Assembly (NCBI GenBank): GCA_002418835.1
Contig: DIEX01000026.1
Location: 1-64,000, forward strand
DNA: 64,000 nucleotides
Source of the DNA: Spirochaetia bacterium UBA5763
Lineage (GTDB): Bacteria > Spirochaetota > UBA4802 > UBA5550
Direction: 5' to 3'
Part shown: positions 8,461 to 16,698 of the stretch, one piece after another
How positions within the stretch are numbered: the stretch's first letter is position 1
How the letters are laid out: the number at the start of each line of letters is the position of its first letter
Program-made: the position numbers and the translations under genes
Notes under the pieces: generated by a model
The model's input: the letters and a program-made list of their open reading frames with translations, nothing else
Database searches by the model: none
Told to the model about the DNA's origin: nothing

Positions 8461-10236
8461 ATGAAAAGTATCCGATATAAAATTACCGCAATGGTCATAC
8501 TGACGATGACAGCATTATCCGCCTCTATAGGCACTATGGTGATCTACTCAACTGTTCAGAATAACAGATATAATATATCTGAGCTTGAAAAAAAACTGAA
8601 AACAGATTATGACCAGATGATTAAGCACGAGGTCCAGACAGTAATATCCCTGTTAAACCGTGTATATGCCCTTCATCAGGAGGGCAAAATAAATTCTGAG
8701 CAGGCAATGCTTCAAGGTGCTGATCTTGTCAGACACCTCCGCTATGGGGAGAAAGGATATTTCTGGGTTGATACCTTTGAAGGGATGAATGTTGTACTTC
8801 TCGGAAAAAGCGCTGAAGGGAAAAACAGGTTTAACATTCAGGACTCAAAGGGAAACTACATGGTAAAAAACTGCATTGAAACCGCTCAGAAAGGGGGAGG
8901 TTTTTTTGAATTCTGGTTCCCTAAACCGGGTGAAACAGAACCTTCATTAAAACGCGGTTATTCAGAAGCTTTTACTCCTTTCAAATGGGTTATAGGCACA
9001 GGAAATTATCTTGATGAAATCAATATCATGCTGGAAGAGCAGCGCAATATTCTCACGCAACAGATGTATAAAAATATCGGGATAATGAGTTTATGCATTT
9101 TTCTTTTTTTTATCCTTTCAGTTTTGATCATGCTTTTTTTTGCTCAGAAAAAAATTACAACCCCCATCATGAAGATCAAAGATATAATAGATGAAACAGC
9201 ATCCCTTGACCTTACCGCCAGAAATGAAAGGCTCAAACTTCGTGAAAGTAATGATGAAATCGGCCTCATTGCAGATTCAGTTTTTAAACTCAGGGCACAG
9301 CTTAGAGAGATGATTAAAGTAATATCCGATAATGTTCAGGTAATACGAACTGACTCTAACGGTCTTTCAGAAATCAGTCAGGAAAACCTTGCATCAATAG
9401 AAGAGATATCAGCAACCCTTAATGATCTTGCGTCCGGCTTCAATGCTCAATCCGCTTCTTCACAACAGGGAGTGGAACAACTTGCAGGCCTTGCAGAAGA
9501 AATCAGGGTAGTTTATGAGCACTGCCACAGTGTAAAGGAATTTTCCGATCATTCAAAATCTGCCATTTCTGATGGAAGATCTTCAATTTCAGTTCTTTCC
9601 GGTAAATCAGAAGAAACTAATAATACAATGCGGTCAATCACTGACAGTATAACTGAGCTTACCAAAAAATCATCACTTATAGGTGAGATTATCAGTACTA
9701 TTGAAACAATCGCTGATCAGACAAACCTTTTGGCACTCAATGCTTCAATAGAAGCAGCACGCGCCGGTGATGCCGGAAGAGGCTTTGCTGTAGTAGCTAA
9801 TGAAGTCATGCTGCTGGCGGAACAGACTTCACGCGCTGTAAAAGATATCGATAAAATTGTCAGACAGATTCAGGAGGAAATCATCAAAGCCAAACAGTGC
9901 ACTGATACAGGTGCCAGCATATCAAAACAAACTGCGATATCGATGGATGATACATTGAACAGATTCCGCATAATTGATGAATCAGTAACAAGAATATCCG
10001 TTGATATAGATGATTTAATGATTGGGATAGATACAGTAAGCTCTCATAAAGAAAGTGTTCTGCAATCAATACAGGGGATATCTTCTGTGGGGATCGAATC
10101 TGCTGCTTCAGTTGAAGAAGTATCGGCAGCCATGACTAACCAGAAATCAACCGTTGAGGACATTTCAGAAGCTGCTCTGGAGCTTACTTCTGTAATTGAA
10201 CAGTTTGAATTACTTATCGGAAAATTTAAATTATAA
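8461..10236 (+). CDS. Methyl-accepting chemotaxis protein with a single Cache sensor
   Basis: This is an inner-membrane chemoreceptor. A first membrane segment (about residues 8-30) leads into a periplasmic domain with the hallmark GEKGYFWVD and the later PFKWVIGTGNYLDEI of sCache_2 sensors, which commonly bind small carboxylates. A second segment (about 200-225) is followed by HAMP and the cytoplasmic signalling hairpin, whose tip carries the canonical NLLALNASIEAARAG. The ATG at 8461 is preferred over 8452 because AAGAGAG fits it better. Its place between the catabolic operon and its regulator suggests that it senses the acid the operon consumes; that is inference. Confidence 0.88.
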   Translation: MKSIRYKITAMVILTMTALSASIGTMVIYSTVQNNRYNISELEKKLKTDYDQMIKHEVQTVISLLNRVYALHQEGKINSEQAMLQGADLVRHLRYGEKGYFWVDTFEGMNVVLLGKSAEGKNRFNIQDSKGNYMVKNCIETAQKGGGFFEFWFPKPGETEPSLKRGYSEAFTPFKWVIGTGNYLDEINIMLEEQRNILTQQMYKNIGIMSLCIFLFFILSVLIMLFFAQKKITTPIMKIKDIIDETASLDLTARNERLKLRESNDEIGLIADSVFKLRAQLREMIKVISDNVQVIRTDSNGLSEISQENLASIEEISATLNDLASGFNAQSASSQQGVEQLAGLAEEIRVVYEHCHSVKEFSDHSKSAISDGRSSISVLSGKSEETNNTMRSITDSITELTKKSSLIGEIISTIETIADQTNLLALNASIEAARAGDAGRGFAVVANEVMLLAEQTSRAVKDIDKIVRQIQEEIIKAKQCTDTGASISKQTAISMDDTLNRFRIIDESVTRISVDIDDLMIGIDTVSSHKESVLQSIQGISSVGIESAASVEEVSAAMTNQKSTVEDISEAALELTSVIEQFELLIGKFKL

Positions 10237-10346
10237 GAAACAGGTGAATTAATAGGAATCTAAACAGGCATTCAGTTACCTGAATCATTTTAATTAGCCT
10301 GATTCGAGGTTGACAGCGGAAGCTCACTTTTTATCCTTGTCTCAGT

Positions 10347-10399
10347 TATTAATGTTCAGCCCTATTAATTCCACCCGGTTATAGAGCTGAACATTAATA
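10347..10399. promoter_or_regulatory. Perfect 14-bp inverted repeat upstream of the sigma-54 activator
   Basis: TATTAATGTTCAGC (10347-10360) is matched exactly by GCTGAACATTAATA (10386-10399), with 25 bases between. It ends 35 bases before the ATG of the activator gene and 22 bases before its GGAGG ribosome binding site. Such a long perfect repeat suggests either an operator bound by a dimeric protein, possibly the activator controlling itself, or an mRNA leader stem. Confidence 0.55.
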
Positions 10400-10434
10400 T
10401 TCTCATTTAAGCTCAGAATAGGAGGTTACATATT

Positions 10435-11847
10435 ATGAGTCAGGATACAATTAATTGCCTTACGAGCACTGACCTTGACTGTGAGGATTACCAGATACTT
10501 CTTGGCGCTTCGTCAGATGGAATTCTTCTGACAGATGGTAATGGTGTAGCTATTCTTCTGAATAAAGCTTATTTAAAATTATCAGGAATCCCTGAAGAAG
10601 CAATCATTGGAAGAAACATGAAAGATGTAGTAGCAGACGGCTATCTGAAAAGGTCGGTTATACTCATGGTAATCGAAGAAAAGCGGACTGTAACATTGAC
10701 TCAGACCGATCTCCCGTGCGGGATAGCAATTGTAACTGCAACTCCTATTTTTAATGAAGATGGTGAAATAATAAGAATTCTTGCAAGCGTTAGAGACATG
10801 TCGGAAATCTACCGCCTCAGAGAGGAGCTTGAAAAAGCCCAGCAGTTAGAAGAACTTTTTTATCAGAAACTTGAACAGGAAAAGTCACCTGATAATGAAG
10901 ATGAGCCTGTTGCTGTAAGTTCGTCGATGAAAGAGGTTTTCTGTCTCGCAAGAAAGATCAGCCCCATTGATGTCACTGTACTTGTACTCGGTGAATCAGG
11001 TGTAGGGAAAGAGATTGTTGCAAACTTTATCCATAACCACAGCACAAGAAAAGAGAATCCTTTTATCGCAGTTAACTGCGGTGCTATACCTGAACATCTC
11101 CTTGAATCAGAATTATTCGGTTACGCAGGCGGAGCTTTTACCGGAGCTTCCAAAAACGGAAAACAGGGATTATTTGAAGCTGCGGAAAACGGGACTCTCT
11201 TCCTCGATGAAATTGGTGAACTTCCATTAAATCTTCAGGTAAAAATTCTGAGAGTTCTTGAGATGCATGAAATAACCAGAATCGGTGCTTTAAAACCTGT
11301 ATCAGTGAATGCCAGGATACTCGCTGCAACCAACAGAAATCTGGAAGATATGATCAAAGAGGGTACATTCAGGGAAGATCTTTATTATCGTCTTAATGTA
11401 ATTCAGCTTCAAATCCCTCCACTCAGGGAAAGAACCGAAGACATAGCTCCCCTGAGTATGAGGTTTCTGAATTATTTCAACAGGCTCTACAGCCAGAAAA
11501 AGCGTATGAGTCCTGAGATAATGCATGAATTCATCCACCATTCATGGCCGGGGAATATCCGCGAATTAAAGAATGTTCTGGAACGTCTTGTAGTTGTCAG
11601 CACAGGGGATTATCTCGATGTCCATGAACTTCCATGCAAAAAAAACATGAAAGCAAATACTGCGGCTATACAGGTCGGGCGTATTATACCGATCTCTGAA
11701 GCAATTGAAGAAGTTGAAAAACAGCTGCTCTCCAATGCGGTTGAGGAGTATGGTAGCAGTCGTAAAATTGCTGCGGCAGTGGGGATTAACCAGGCAACAG
11801 TACTGCGAAAAATGAAAAAATATGGTATTACAAAATCAATTCAATAA
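10435..11847 (+). CDS. PAS-domain sigma-54-dependent transcriptional activator
   Basis: This is an enhancer-binding protein that remodels sigma-54 RNA polymerase. An N-terminal PAS domain (about residues 20-125) is joined by a short coiled linker to the AAA+ domain (about 160-390). The AAA+ domain has Walker A GESGVGKE (186-193), the sigma-54 contact loop GAFTGA (233-238) and Walker B TLFLDEIGEL. A Fis-type helix-turn-helix closes the protein (about 430-468, SSRKIAAAVGINQATVLRKM). There is no receiver domain, so the signal is probably a ligand of the PAS domain, perhaps a CoA ester or acid of the pathway. RBS GGAGG. Two sigma-54 promoters in the same island (130-145, 881-896) are the obvious targets. 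Confidence 0.93.
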   Translation: MSQDTINCLTSTDLDCEDYQILLGASSDGILLTDGNGVAILLNKAYLKLSGIPEEAIIGRNMKDVVADGYLKRSVILMVIEEKRTVTLTQTDLPCGIAIVTATPIFNEDGEIIRILASVRDMSEIYRLREELEKAQQLEELFYQKLEQEKSPDNEDEPVAVSSSMKEVFCLARKISPIDVTVLVLGESGVGKEIVANFIHNHSTRKENPFIAVNCGAIPEHLLESELFGYAGGAFTGASKNGKQGLFEAAENGTLFLDEIGELPLNLQVKILRVLEMHEITRIGALKPVSVNARILAATNRNLEDMIKEGTFREDLYYRLNVIQLQIPPLRERTEDIAPLSMRFLNYFNRLYSQKKRMSPEIMHEFIHHSWPGNIRELKNVLERLVVVSTGDYLDVHELPCKKNMKANTAAIQVGRIIPISEAIEEVEKQLLSNAVEEYGSSRKIAAAVGINQATVLRKMKKYGITKSIQ

Positions 11848-11865
11848 CAGACATAGAGGAATAAT

Positions 11866-12336
11866 ATGACAGCAAAAGCAATACAGGATTACTACCCAGA
11901 TGAGTTCGCCCACTGCTACGGGTGCGGACATAAAAACCATGAAGGGCACCAGATTAAAAGCTTCCCTGATGGAGATGAAGCAGTATGCCATTACACACCT
12001 GACCCTAAATACTCCGGTGGTTTCCCCGGAAACATTTACGGAGGAATGATCGCCTCACTGCTGGACTGCCACTCAGCTGCAACTGCTGCATACCTTAAAC
12101 ACAGGGAAGAGGGGCTCGACCTGGATACGACACCTCCGCACAGATTTGTAACTGCTTCACTAAAGGTTGATTTTCTTAAACCGGCTCCGTCAGAAACAGT
12201 TTTTGAACTCAGGGCACATGCTGCAGAAATAAAGGGAAGAAAAGTGATAGTCCTATCCACACTCTCGGCAAACGGCGAAGTAAAAGCTAAAGGTGAAGCA
12301 GTAATGGTGAAGATACCTGATGAAGCTGTGAAATAG
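11866..12336 (+). CDS. PaaI-type hotdog-fold acyl-CoA thioesterase
   Basis: The 156 residues have the hotdog thioesterase pattern: GNIYGGMIASLLDCHSAATAA for the central helix and active-site loop, then ASLKVDFLKPAP and a terminal strand ending in KGEAVMVKI. The early CYGCG followed by a histidine is typical of a subgroup of small PaaI-like enzymes. It starts 18 bases after the sigma-54 activator, so it is probably co-transcribed. A likely role is to release CoA from acyl-CoA end products or dead-end intermediates of the dehydratase pathway. The exact acyl substrate is unknown. Confidence 0.8.
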   Translation: MTAKAIQDYYPDEFAHCYGCGHKNHEGHQIKSFPDGDEAVCHYTPDPKYSGGFPGNIYGGMIASLLDCHSAATAAYLKHREEGLDLDTTPPHRFVTASLKVDFLKPAPSETVFELRAHAAEIKGRKVIVLSTLSANGEVKAKGEAVMVKIPDEAVK

Positions 12337-12349
12337 GTTTTTATAAATA

Positions 12350-12442
12350 TTAAATCCCGGCAAAGGGAGCAAGGAGTGCAACTCCGCACCCTTCAAAATC
12401 TTTCAGGTTGCGCGTAACAACCGTAAGGCCATGCTCAAACAT
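12350..12442 (-). pseudogene. C-terminal remnant of a PIN-domain (VapC-type) toxin
   Basis: The minus strand from 12442 reads MFEHGLTVVTRNLKDFEG and ends in LLAPFAGI then stop. This is the characteristic last quarter of VapC-like PIN ribonucleases (the xxVTRNxKDFEG block). The acidic catalytic residues of the N-terminal and middle parts are absent. There is no room for them, because the antitoxin frame runs straight into and overlaps this segment in another frame. The toxin was therefore inactivated by a deletion that joined antitoxin and toxin tail out of frame. Confidence 0.8.
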
Positions 12443-12642
12443 AGAGAACTGAATTCTTTCAGGACAGATCCGGGCTTCTGTCCTGAAACTGTTTCTTTGA
12501 CCTTTTCAATTTCTTCATATTCCCTTCTCCTCATAACTACAGCCACCATCTTATTCCTGTTAAAAATAAATTGAGGCTCCTTTTCGGTCTTCCGGATTAA
12601 ATCAGAAAAATTCAATTTTGCATAAGCTATTTTCCATTTCAC
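12403..12642 (-). CDS. Orphan Phd/YefM-type antitoxin
   Basis: The first 50 residues match Phd/YefM antitoxins (KLNFSDLIRKTEKEPQF, then NRNKMVAVVMRRREYEEIE), the fold that binds operator DNA. The normal toxin-neutralising tail is altered. After about residue 60 the frame runs into the DNA of the decayed PIN toxin and ends in an unrelated tail (CLSMALRLLRAT). It may still repress its own promoter through the palindrome at 12661-12677, but it has no functional partner here. An AAGGA site precedes the ATG at 12642. Confidence 0.75.
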   Translation of the reverse strand: MKWKIAYAKLNFSDLIRKTEKEPQFIFNRNKMVAVVMRRREYEEIEKVKETVSGQKPGSVLKEFSSLCLSMALRLLRAT

Positions 12643-12660
12643 ATTATCCTTCCATAAAAC

Positions 12661-12677
12661 ATGACTACTTTAGTCAT
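12661..12677. promoter_or_regulatory. Palindrome between the antitoxin and lexA
   Basis: ATGACTA-ctt-TAGTCAT is a perfect 7+7 inverted repeat, 18 bases upstream of the antitoxin start and about 37 bases from the lexA -35 box. A degenerate second copy (ATGGCTATGTCAT) follows at about 12683-12695. Phd/YefM proteins autoregulate through such palindromes, so it is most likely the antitoxin operator. An SOS box is a less likely reading. Confidence 0.5.
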
Positions 12678-12713
12678 ATTTTATGGCTATGTCATATAAA
12701 AAATCTTTTTCTC

Positions 12714-12741
12714 TTGACATTTAACAGATGTATGCTATTTT
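12714..12741 (+). promoter_or_regulatory. Sigma-70-type promoter of lexA
   Basis: TTGACA at 12714-12719 and TATTTT at 12736-12741 are separated by 16 bases, about 40 bases before the lexA ATG. No match to the common proteobacterial or Gram-positive SOS operators is obvious around it, so the LexA box of this organism may be divergent. Confidence 0.6.
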
Positions 12742-12780
12742 TATGTTAAGGATTCTTTATATCGTGCCGAAGGTAATTAT

Positions 12781-13389
12781 ATGACAAAAGAACTAACAGA
12801 TAAACAGCAGATCATCCTGAATTTTATCAGGGAAAAAATTAATGATTCAGGCTTCCCCCCAACAGTCAGAGAGATCGGTGACAGGTTCGGAATAACTGTT
12901 AAAGGCGCATATGATCACCTCAAAGCCATTGAAAAGAAAGGTCATATTAAAACAGAGCAGAATAAATCAAGGGCAATAGTAGTTCTTGATGATTCAGTGA
13001 CAGCACCTTCTTCAAATGGAGTATCAATTCCTCTCCTTGGCAGGATAGCAGCAGGAACGCCTGTACTGGCAGATGAAAATATTGAAAATTACCTTACATT
13101 TCCTGAGGAGATGTTCGGTTCAGGTGAATTTTTTGCGCTTAATGTTGCCGGAGACTCCATGATTGAGGGAGGGATTTTTGACGGCGATATCGCAATTATC
13201 AAAAAACAGAACGTTGCCAATAACGGGGATATAGTTGCGGCTCTCCTTGAGGATGAGGCAACATTAAAAGTTTTCCAGAAAACATCTGATTCCATAAAAC
13301 TCCTCCCTAAAAATTCCGCTTACAAACCTATTGAAGGGAGAGAGTTTACCGTCCTTGGAAAACTTGCTGCAATATTCAGATCATACTGA
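12781..13389 (+). CDS. lexA: LexA repressor
   Basis: LexA is the SOS repressor that cleaves itself when RecA filaments form on damaged DNA. The 202 residues show a winged helix (about 1-65, with PPTVREIGDRFG), a linker, and an S24 peptidase-like domain. The self-cleavage bond is Ala91-Gly92 in RIAAGTPV, the nucleophile is Ser126 in GDSMIEGG, and the general base is Lys163 in EATLKVF. All key residues are present, so it should be active. It is preceded by its own promoter and followed at once by another promoter, so it is probably transcribed alone. Confidence 0.95.
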   Translation: MTKELTDKQQIILNFIREKINDSGFPPTVREIGDRFGITVKGAYDHLKAIEKKGHIKTEQNKSRAIVVLDDSVTAPSSNGVSIPLLGRIAAGTPVLADENIENYLTFPEEMFGSGEFFALNVAGDSMIEGGIFDGDIAIIKKQNVANNGDIVAALLEDEATLKVFQKTSDSIKLLPKNSAYKPIEGREFTVLGKLAAIFRSY

Positions 13390-13400
13390 TCCTTTTTTAT

Positions 13401-13430
13401 TTGACACCCCTGTTCCGGCACAGCTAAACT
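13401..13430 (+). promoter_or_regulatory. Putative promoter of the secreted protein gene
   Basis: TTGACA (13401-13406) and TAAACT (13425-13430) are separated by 18 bases, immediately downstream of lexA and 22 bases before the ATG at 13453. The -35 is perfect and the -10 only fair. Confidence 0.45.
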
Positions 13431-13452
13431 CCTGCCTGTTGCCGGGATTTCA

Positions 13453-14925
13453 ATGAAAAAATCTTTTATTCTAACAGCAATCATAATTATAACCTGGAGT
13501 AATCTCCAGGCAAAACCTGTTGCTGGAGTAACATCCATTTCCTGGAATACATCCAGGGCTATGACTTTAGCAACTATAACAGAACAGCATACATTAACAA
13601 TTCTTAAAGAAAAAGCTGAATTTGATATAATTGATCCCGGAATAATAAACAGGGAACTTGCAAAATTCAACTGTTTTGATGAACAGTGTATAATCCCTTT
13701 TGCCCGAAATGCAGGGATAAGTCTAATTATTAACGGGAATATTCAGGACAGAGAAACCTATCTGCATCTCACTCTTAAAGCTTACGCCGTGAACGCTCTG
13801 CATAACGGGACACTCATCCAATCATACTCTGTAAAAATACCTATGGACGCTCCTGTGGGCACAAGGGAATTCAGTCTTATCTGCGAGGAACACGCTGCGG
13901 AATTTGTCTCAGGCATATTGGCATCTTTCAAGCAGGATATCCCCATTAAAAAAACCGATGAATCCTATATTGCTGACACAGATATTAAAATCAACGGGAA
14001 CTATACTCTCTACCGGAAAAATAGCATAGGTGACCCTGTTGAAAAAGGTAAAGTTACTATTAAAGAAAACCACATAACAGAAAACAGCGCCGGTGATTCT
14101 GCCGCTGGTTCATTTATCATTCTGAGTTACAAAGATAAATCCGCCGGGCTCAAAAATTATTACAAAGAAAGAAAACGGGAAATTGTATTTAATAAAACTC
14201 AAATTAAAGATACACTTTACGTGGCACTTCTTACACCCTTTGCAAGTGCATCAATGCCCCTGGCATCCCCCTTTCTCGGATACTATATGAATAATGACTG
14301 GTCCGGCCTGGGTCTCTGGATGGTGAACGCGTCTCCATATTTATACATGGAAGGTCGCGGGCTCTACAATTCTCCATCCCGCCTGAAAGATAATAAAGAG
14401 AATATTTCAAAAGACGACAGGGCTATGTACTATTTCGGATGGTATATGGCCGCAGCAGGCGGGCTCCCGCTTTTTATCGATTCATACGCTAACAGTTACC
14501 TTTATAAAGCTTCATATTATTCTCAGGATACAAGGCTTCTGGGAAGCAATATAACAGCTGCTTATCTCTCGATTGTCAGCAATGGCGGCGGCATGTTTTA
14601 CAAAGGCCGGAGAGGATGGGGATACTTTTATTTCCATCTTAATAATATTCTTCTCTATACTGCACTGAGAGAGTTTTCACGGCCTGAAGAGTATAACAGA
14701 GAGACAGATACATATACTAAAAAAAATGCCAATACCGGTGCAGCAAAAAAAATATGCGCAGTACTCGCTGCTTCAAAAATAATTGAAACTGTTCATACTC
14801 TTATCACAACAGAAGATCTAAATAATGGTATTGTCACCGAAAAGTTTACACTGCCCGAGCCCTTTATTTCTTTTGATGAAACAAATCGGCCGGTTTATGG
14901 AGCAGCCATAAACTTCCATTTCTAA
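13453..14925 (+). CDS. Secreted or envelope protein of unknown function
   Basis: This 490-residue protein has a clear N-terminal signal peptide (about 1-21, ending in NLQA). The first mature domain (about 25-170) alternates strands and helices with FDIIDPGII, a C-x5-C pair (FNCFDEQC) and GISLIINGNI. That is reminiscent of CsgG/LpoB-like periplasmic folds that read a regulator or lipoprotein name. The second half (about 255-480) has several hydrophobic and aromatic stretches that could be membrane segments or a barrel-like part. No specific function is recognised. It lies alone between lexA and a chemoreceptor gene. The start is supported by the signal peptide. Confidence 0.6.
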   Translation: MKKSFILTAIIIITWSNLQAKPVAGVTSISWNTSRAMTLATITEQHTLTILKEKAEFDIIDPGIINRELAKFNCFDEQCIIPFARNAGISLIINGNIQDRETYLHLTLKAYAVNALHNGTLIQSYSVKIPMDAPVGTREFSLICEEHAAEFVSGILASFKQDIPIKKTDESYIADTDIKINGNYTLYRKNSIGDPVEKGKVTIKENHITENSAGDSAAGSFIILSYKDKSAGLKNYYKERKREIVFNKTQIKDTLYVALLTPFASASMPLASPFLGYYMNNDWSGLGLWMVNASPYLYMEGRGLYNSPSRLKDNKENISKDDRAMYYFGWYMAAAGGLPLFIDSYANSYLYKASYYSQDTRLLGSNITAAYLSIVSNGGGMFYKGRRGWGYFYFHLNNILLYTALREFSRPEEYNRETDTYTKKNANTGAAKKICAVLAASKIIETVHTLITTEDLNNGIVTEKFTLPEPFISFDETNRPVYGAAINFHF

Positions 14926-15147
14926 TCCGCTTAATCATGCGGCCCGCGCTTTTCTCTCATTCGGTTATTTCTCCCGCTTAAAACAACTATAGTAATATCA
15001 TCCTGGAAATTGATTTAATATAATTTTACAATTAATTTATATTTGAAATTACTTATATTATTGACGTACTGATTCCAGGAAAAAGGAATTAATCAGCATT
15101 CAGGTTACTCTGTATCCTGACTCAAAAAAAAACAAATTAAGTGGCAG

Positions 15148-16698
15148 ATGTTCATGAATATAATAACAAAAAGCATAATGTCCAAATATCCCGAGAAGGA
15201 TTTTGTACGTTACAAAAAAGCACAGTTCACTTTCATATTTGCGGCTTCAATTGCTGTGAGCCTTATAGTTTTGACTGCATTCGCGTCATTCTCATTTGAC
15301 GCAGAGCGATTTCGTCAACTGCTGGTCTCTGCATCAATGTTATTTACTTCATGCCTAATTATAGTGATCCTTGTCAAAGCCGGTAAAATGGAGATTGCTG
15401 CGGGCTTTCTTGCGTACACTGCATGCTTTATTGCTGCAGTGGGATTTCTAAAAAGGCCTTATCATGTTGCTGGAGTTTCCATGGGAGTTTTCATGCATCT
15501 CGATCTTGCCTATGCAACACTTTATTGTTCCCCTCTTATATCGTTCTCCATACTGCTGATCTTTATCGCAACGCATACATATTTCTATTTTTTTATCGCC
15601 AAACCCCAGGCATCCTGGTTTCTTACGGAAACAGTTAATGCGACTTTTATTGACGGAATTATAACGCTGACTTTGATTTTCATTCTTGGTTATATAACCA
15701 GCCGTTTTCTTAACAGAGCTGTTGATACTGCTGTTAATGAATCAGAAAAAAATGAGCAGAATTTCTCCCGCATAAGTTCCCTCATGGGCACTATAAAAAC
15801 AGCCATTTCTGAATTGAACGAATCAATAAGCGGCAATCTCAAGATAATAACAAAATACTCCGACAACGCACAGAGCCAGGCGGCATCAATGGAGGAATTA
15901 TCAGCCACTGTTGAGGAGATCTCCGCCGGAACAGACAGCGTAACCAGGGCTGCCTGTGATCAGAATAATTCAATCGAAGAACTTGTTTCAAGCATAAACT
16001 CCCTTTCAGAATCAATTAACTCAATCGAGCTTTACGGCGGGAATATGAAAGAGACATTTCTTTCCTTTATGAATAAAGCAAAAAGGGGGAGCGATGCATC
16101 CGGCATGCTTGACGCGATAAACAGAAAAATACTCACCAACTCAAATGACATGACAGAAGTAATCACGATTATCGAGGAGTTCTTTGACAAAATCAACCTC
16201 CTCTCCCTGAACGCTACCATTGAAGCAGCCAGAGCCGGTGAACACGGGCGGGGATTCGCTGTAGTAGCTGAAGAGATAGGAAAACTGGCAGACCACTCAA
16301 CGCAGGAACTCAACAGAATCAAAGATCTCATCAATAAAAACAAATCCGACTCAAATGAAAGCAATACAATTATCAGCCAGATCCTTGACTTCATCAATGA
16401 TATAACATCCTCTCTGGATTCGCTTCAGGAAACAGCAATTGCCACAATCAAAGCTCTTGAAGAGCAGAAAAAACTTAAAGCTGAAATGGATGAAAAATCA
16501 AAAACTACTAAAAATAAAACCGATCAGATAAGTATCGCGATGAAAGAACAGCAGCTGGCGGTTGAAGGGATAGCGCTTGCAATTGATGACACAAGTAAAA
16601 CAATACAGCAAAATGCTGACAACACGCGTGTTCTTCAGGATAGCGCGGACAACTTAAAAAGGATTTCATCAGCGCTCGAGGAGAAGATAAACAGTTAA
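15148..16698 (+). CDS. Methyl-accepting chemotaxis protein with a multi-span membrane sensor
   Basis: The N-terminal part (about residues 25-195) is a bundle of roughly six hydrophobic helices with no periplasmic Cache domain. It is followed by the long coiled-coil signalling domain with the conserved tip NLLSLNATIEAARAG and GFAVVAEEIGKLAD. No clear HAMP domain is visible. Such receptors may sense membrane state, redox or small diffusible molecules instead of a periplasmic ligand; this is inference. An ATG at 15154 is an alternative start. The last four bases overlap the convergent YitT gene. Confidence 0.85.
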   Translation: MFMNIITKSIMSKYPEKDFVRYKKAQFTFIFAASIAVSLIVLTAFASFSFDAERFRQLLVSASMLFTSCLIIVILVKAGKMEIAAGFLAYTACFIAAVGFLKRPYHVAGVSMGVFMHLDLAYATLYCSPLISFSILLIFIATHTYFYFFIAKPQASWFLTETVNATFIDGIITLTLIFILGYITSRFLNRAVDTAVNESEKNEQNFSRISSLMGTIKTAISELNESISGNLKIITKYSDNAQSQAASMEELSATVEEISAGTDSVTRAACDQNNSIEELVSSINSLSESINSIELYGGNMKETFLSFMNKAKRGSDASGMLDAINRKILTNSNDMTEVITIIEEFFDKINLLSLNATIEAARAGEHGRGFAVVAEEIGKLADHSTQELNRIKDLINKNKSDSNESNTIISQILDFINDITSSLDSLQETAIATIKALEEQKKLKAEMDEKSKTTKNKTDQISIAMKEQQLAVEGIALAIDDTSKTIQQNADNTRVLQDSADNLKRISSALEEKINS

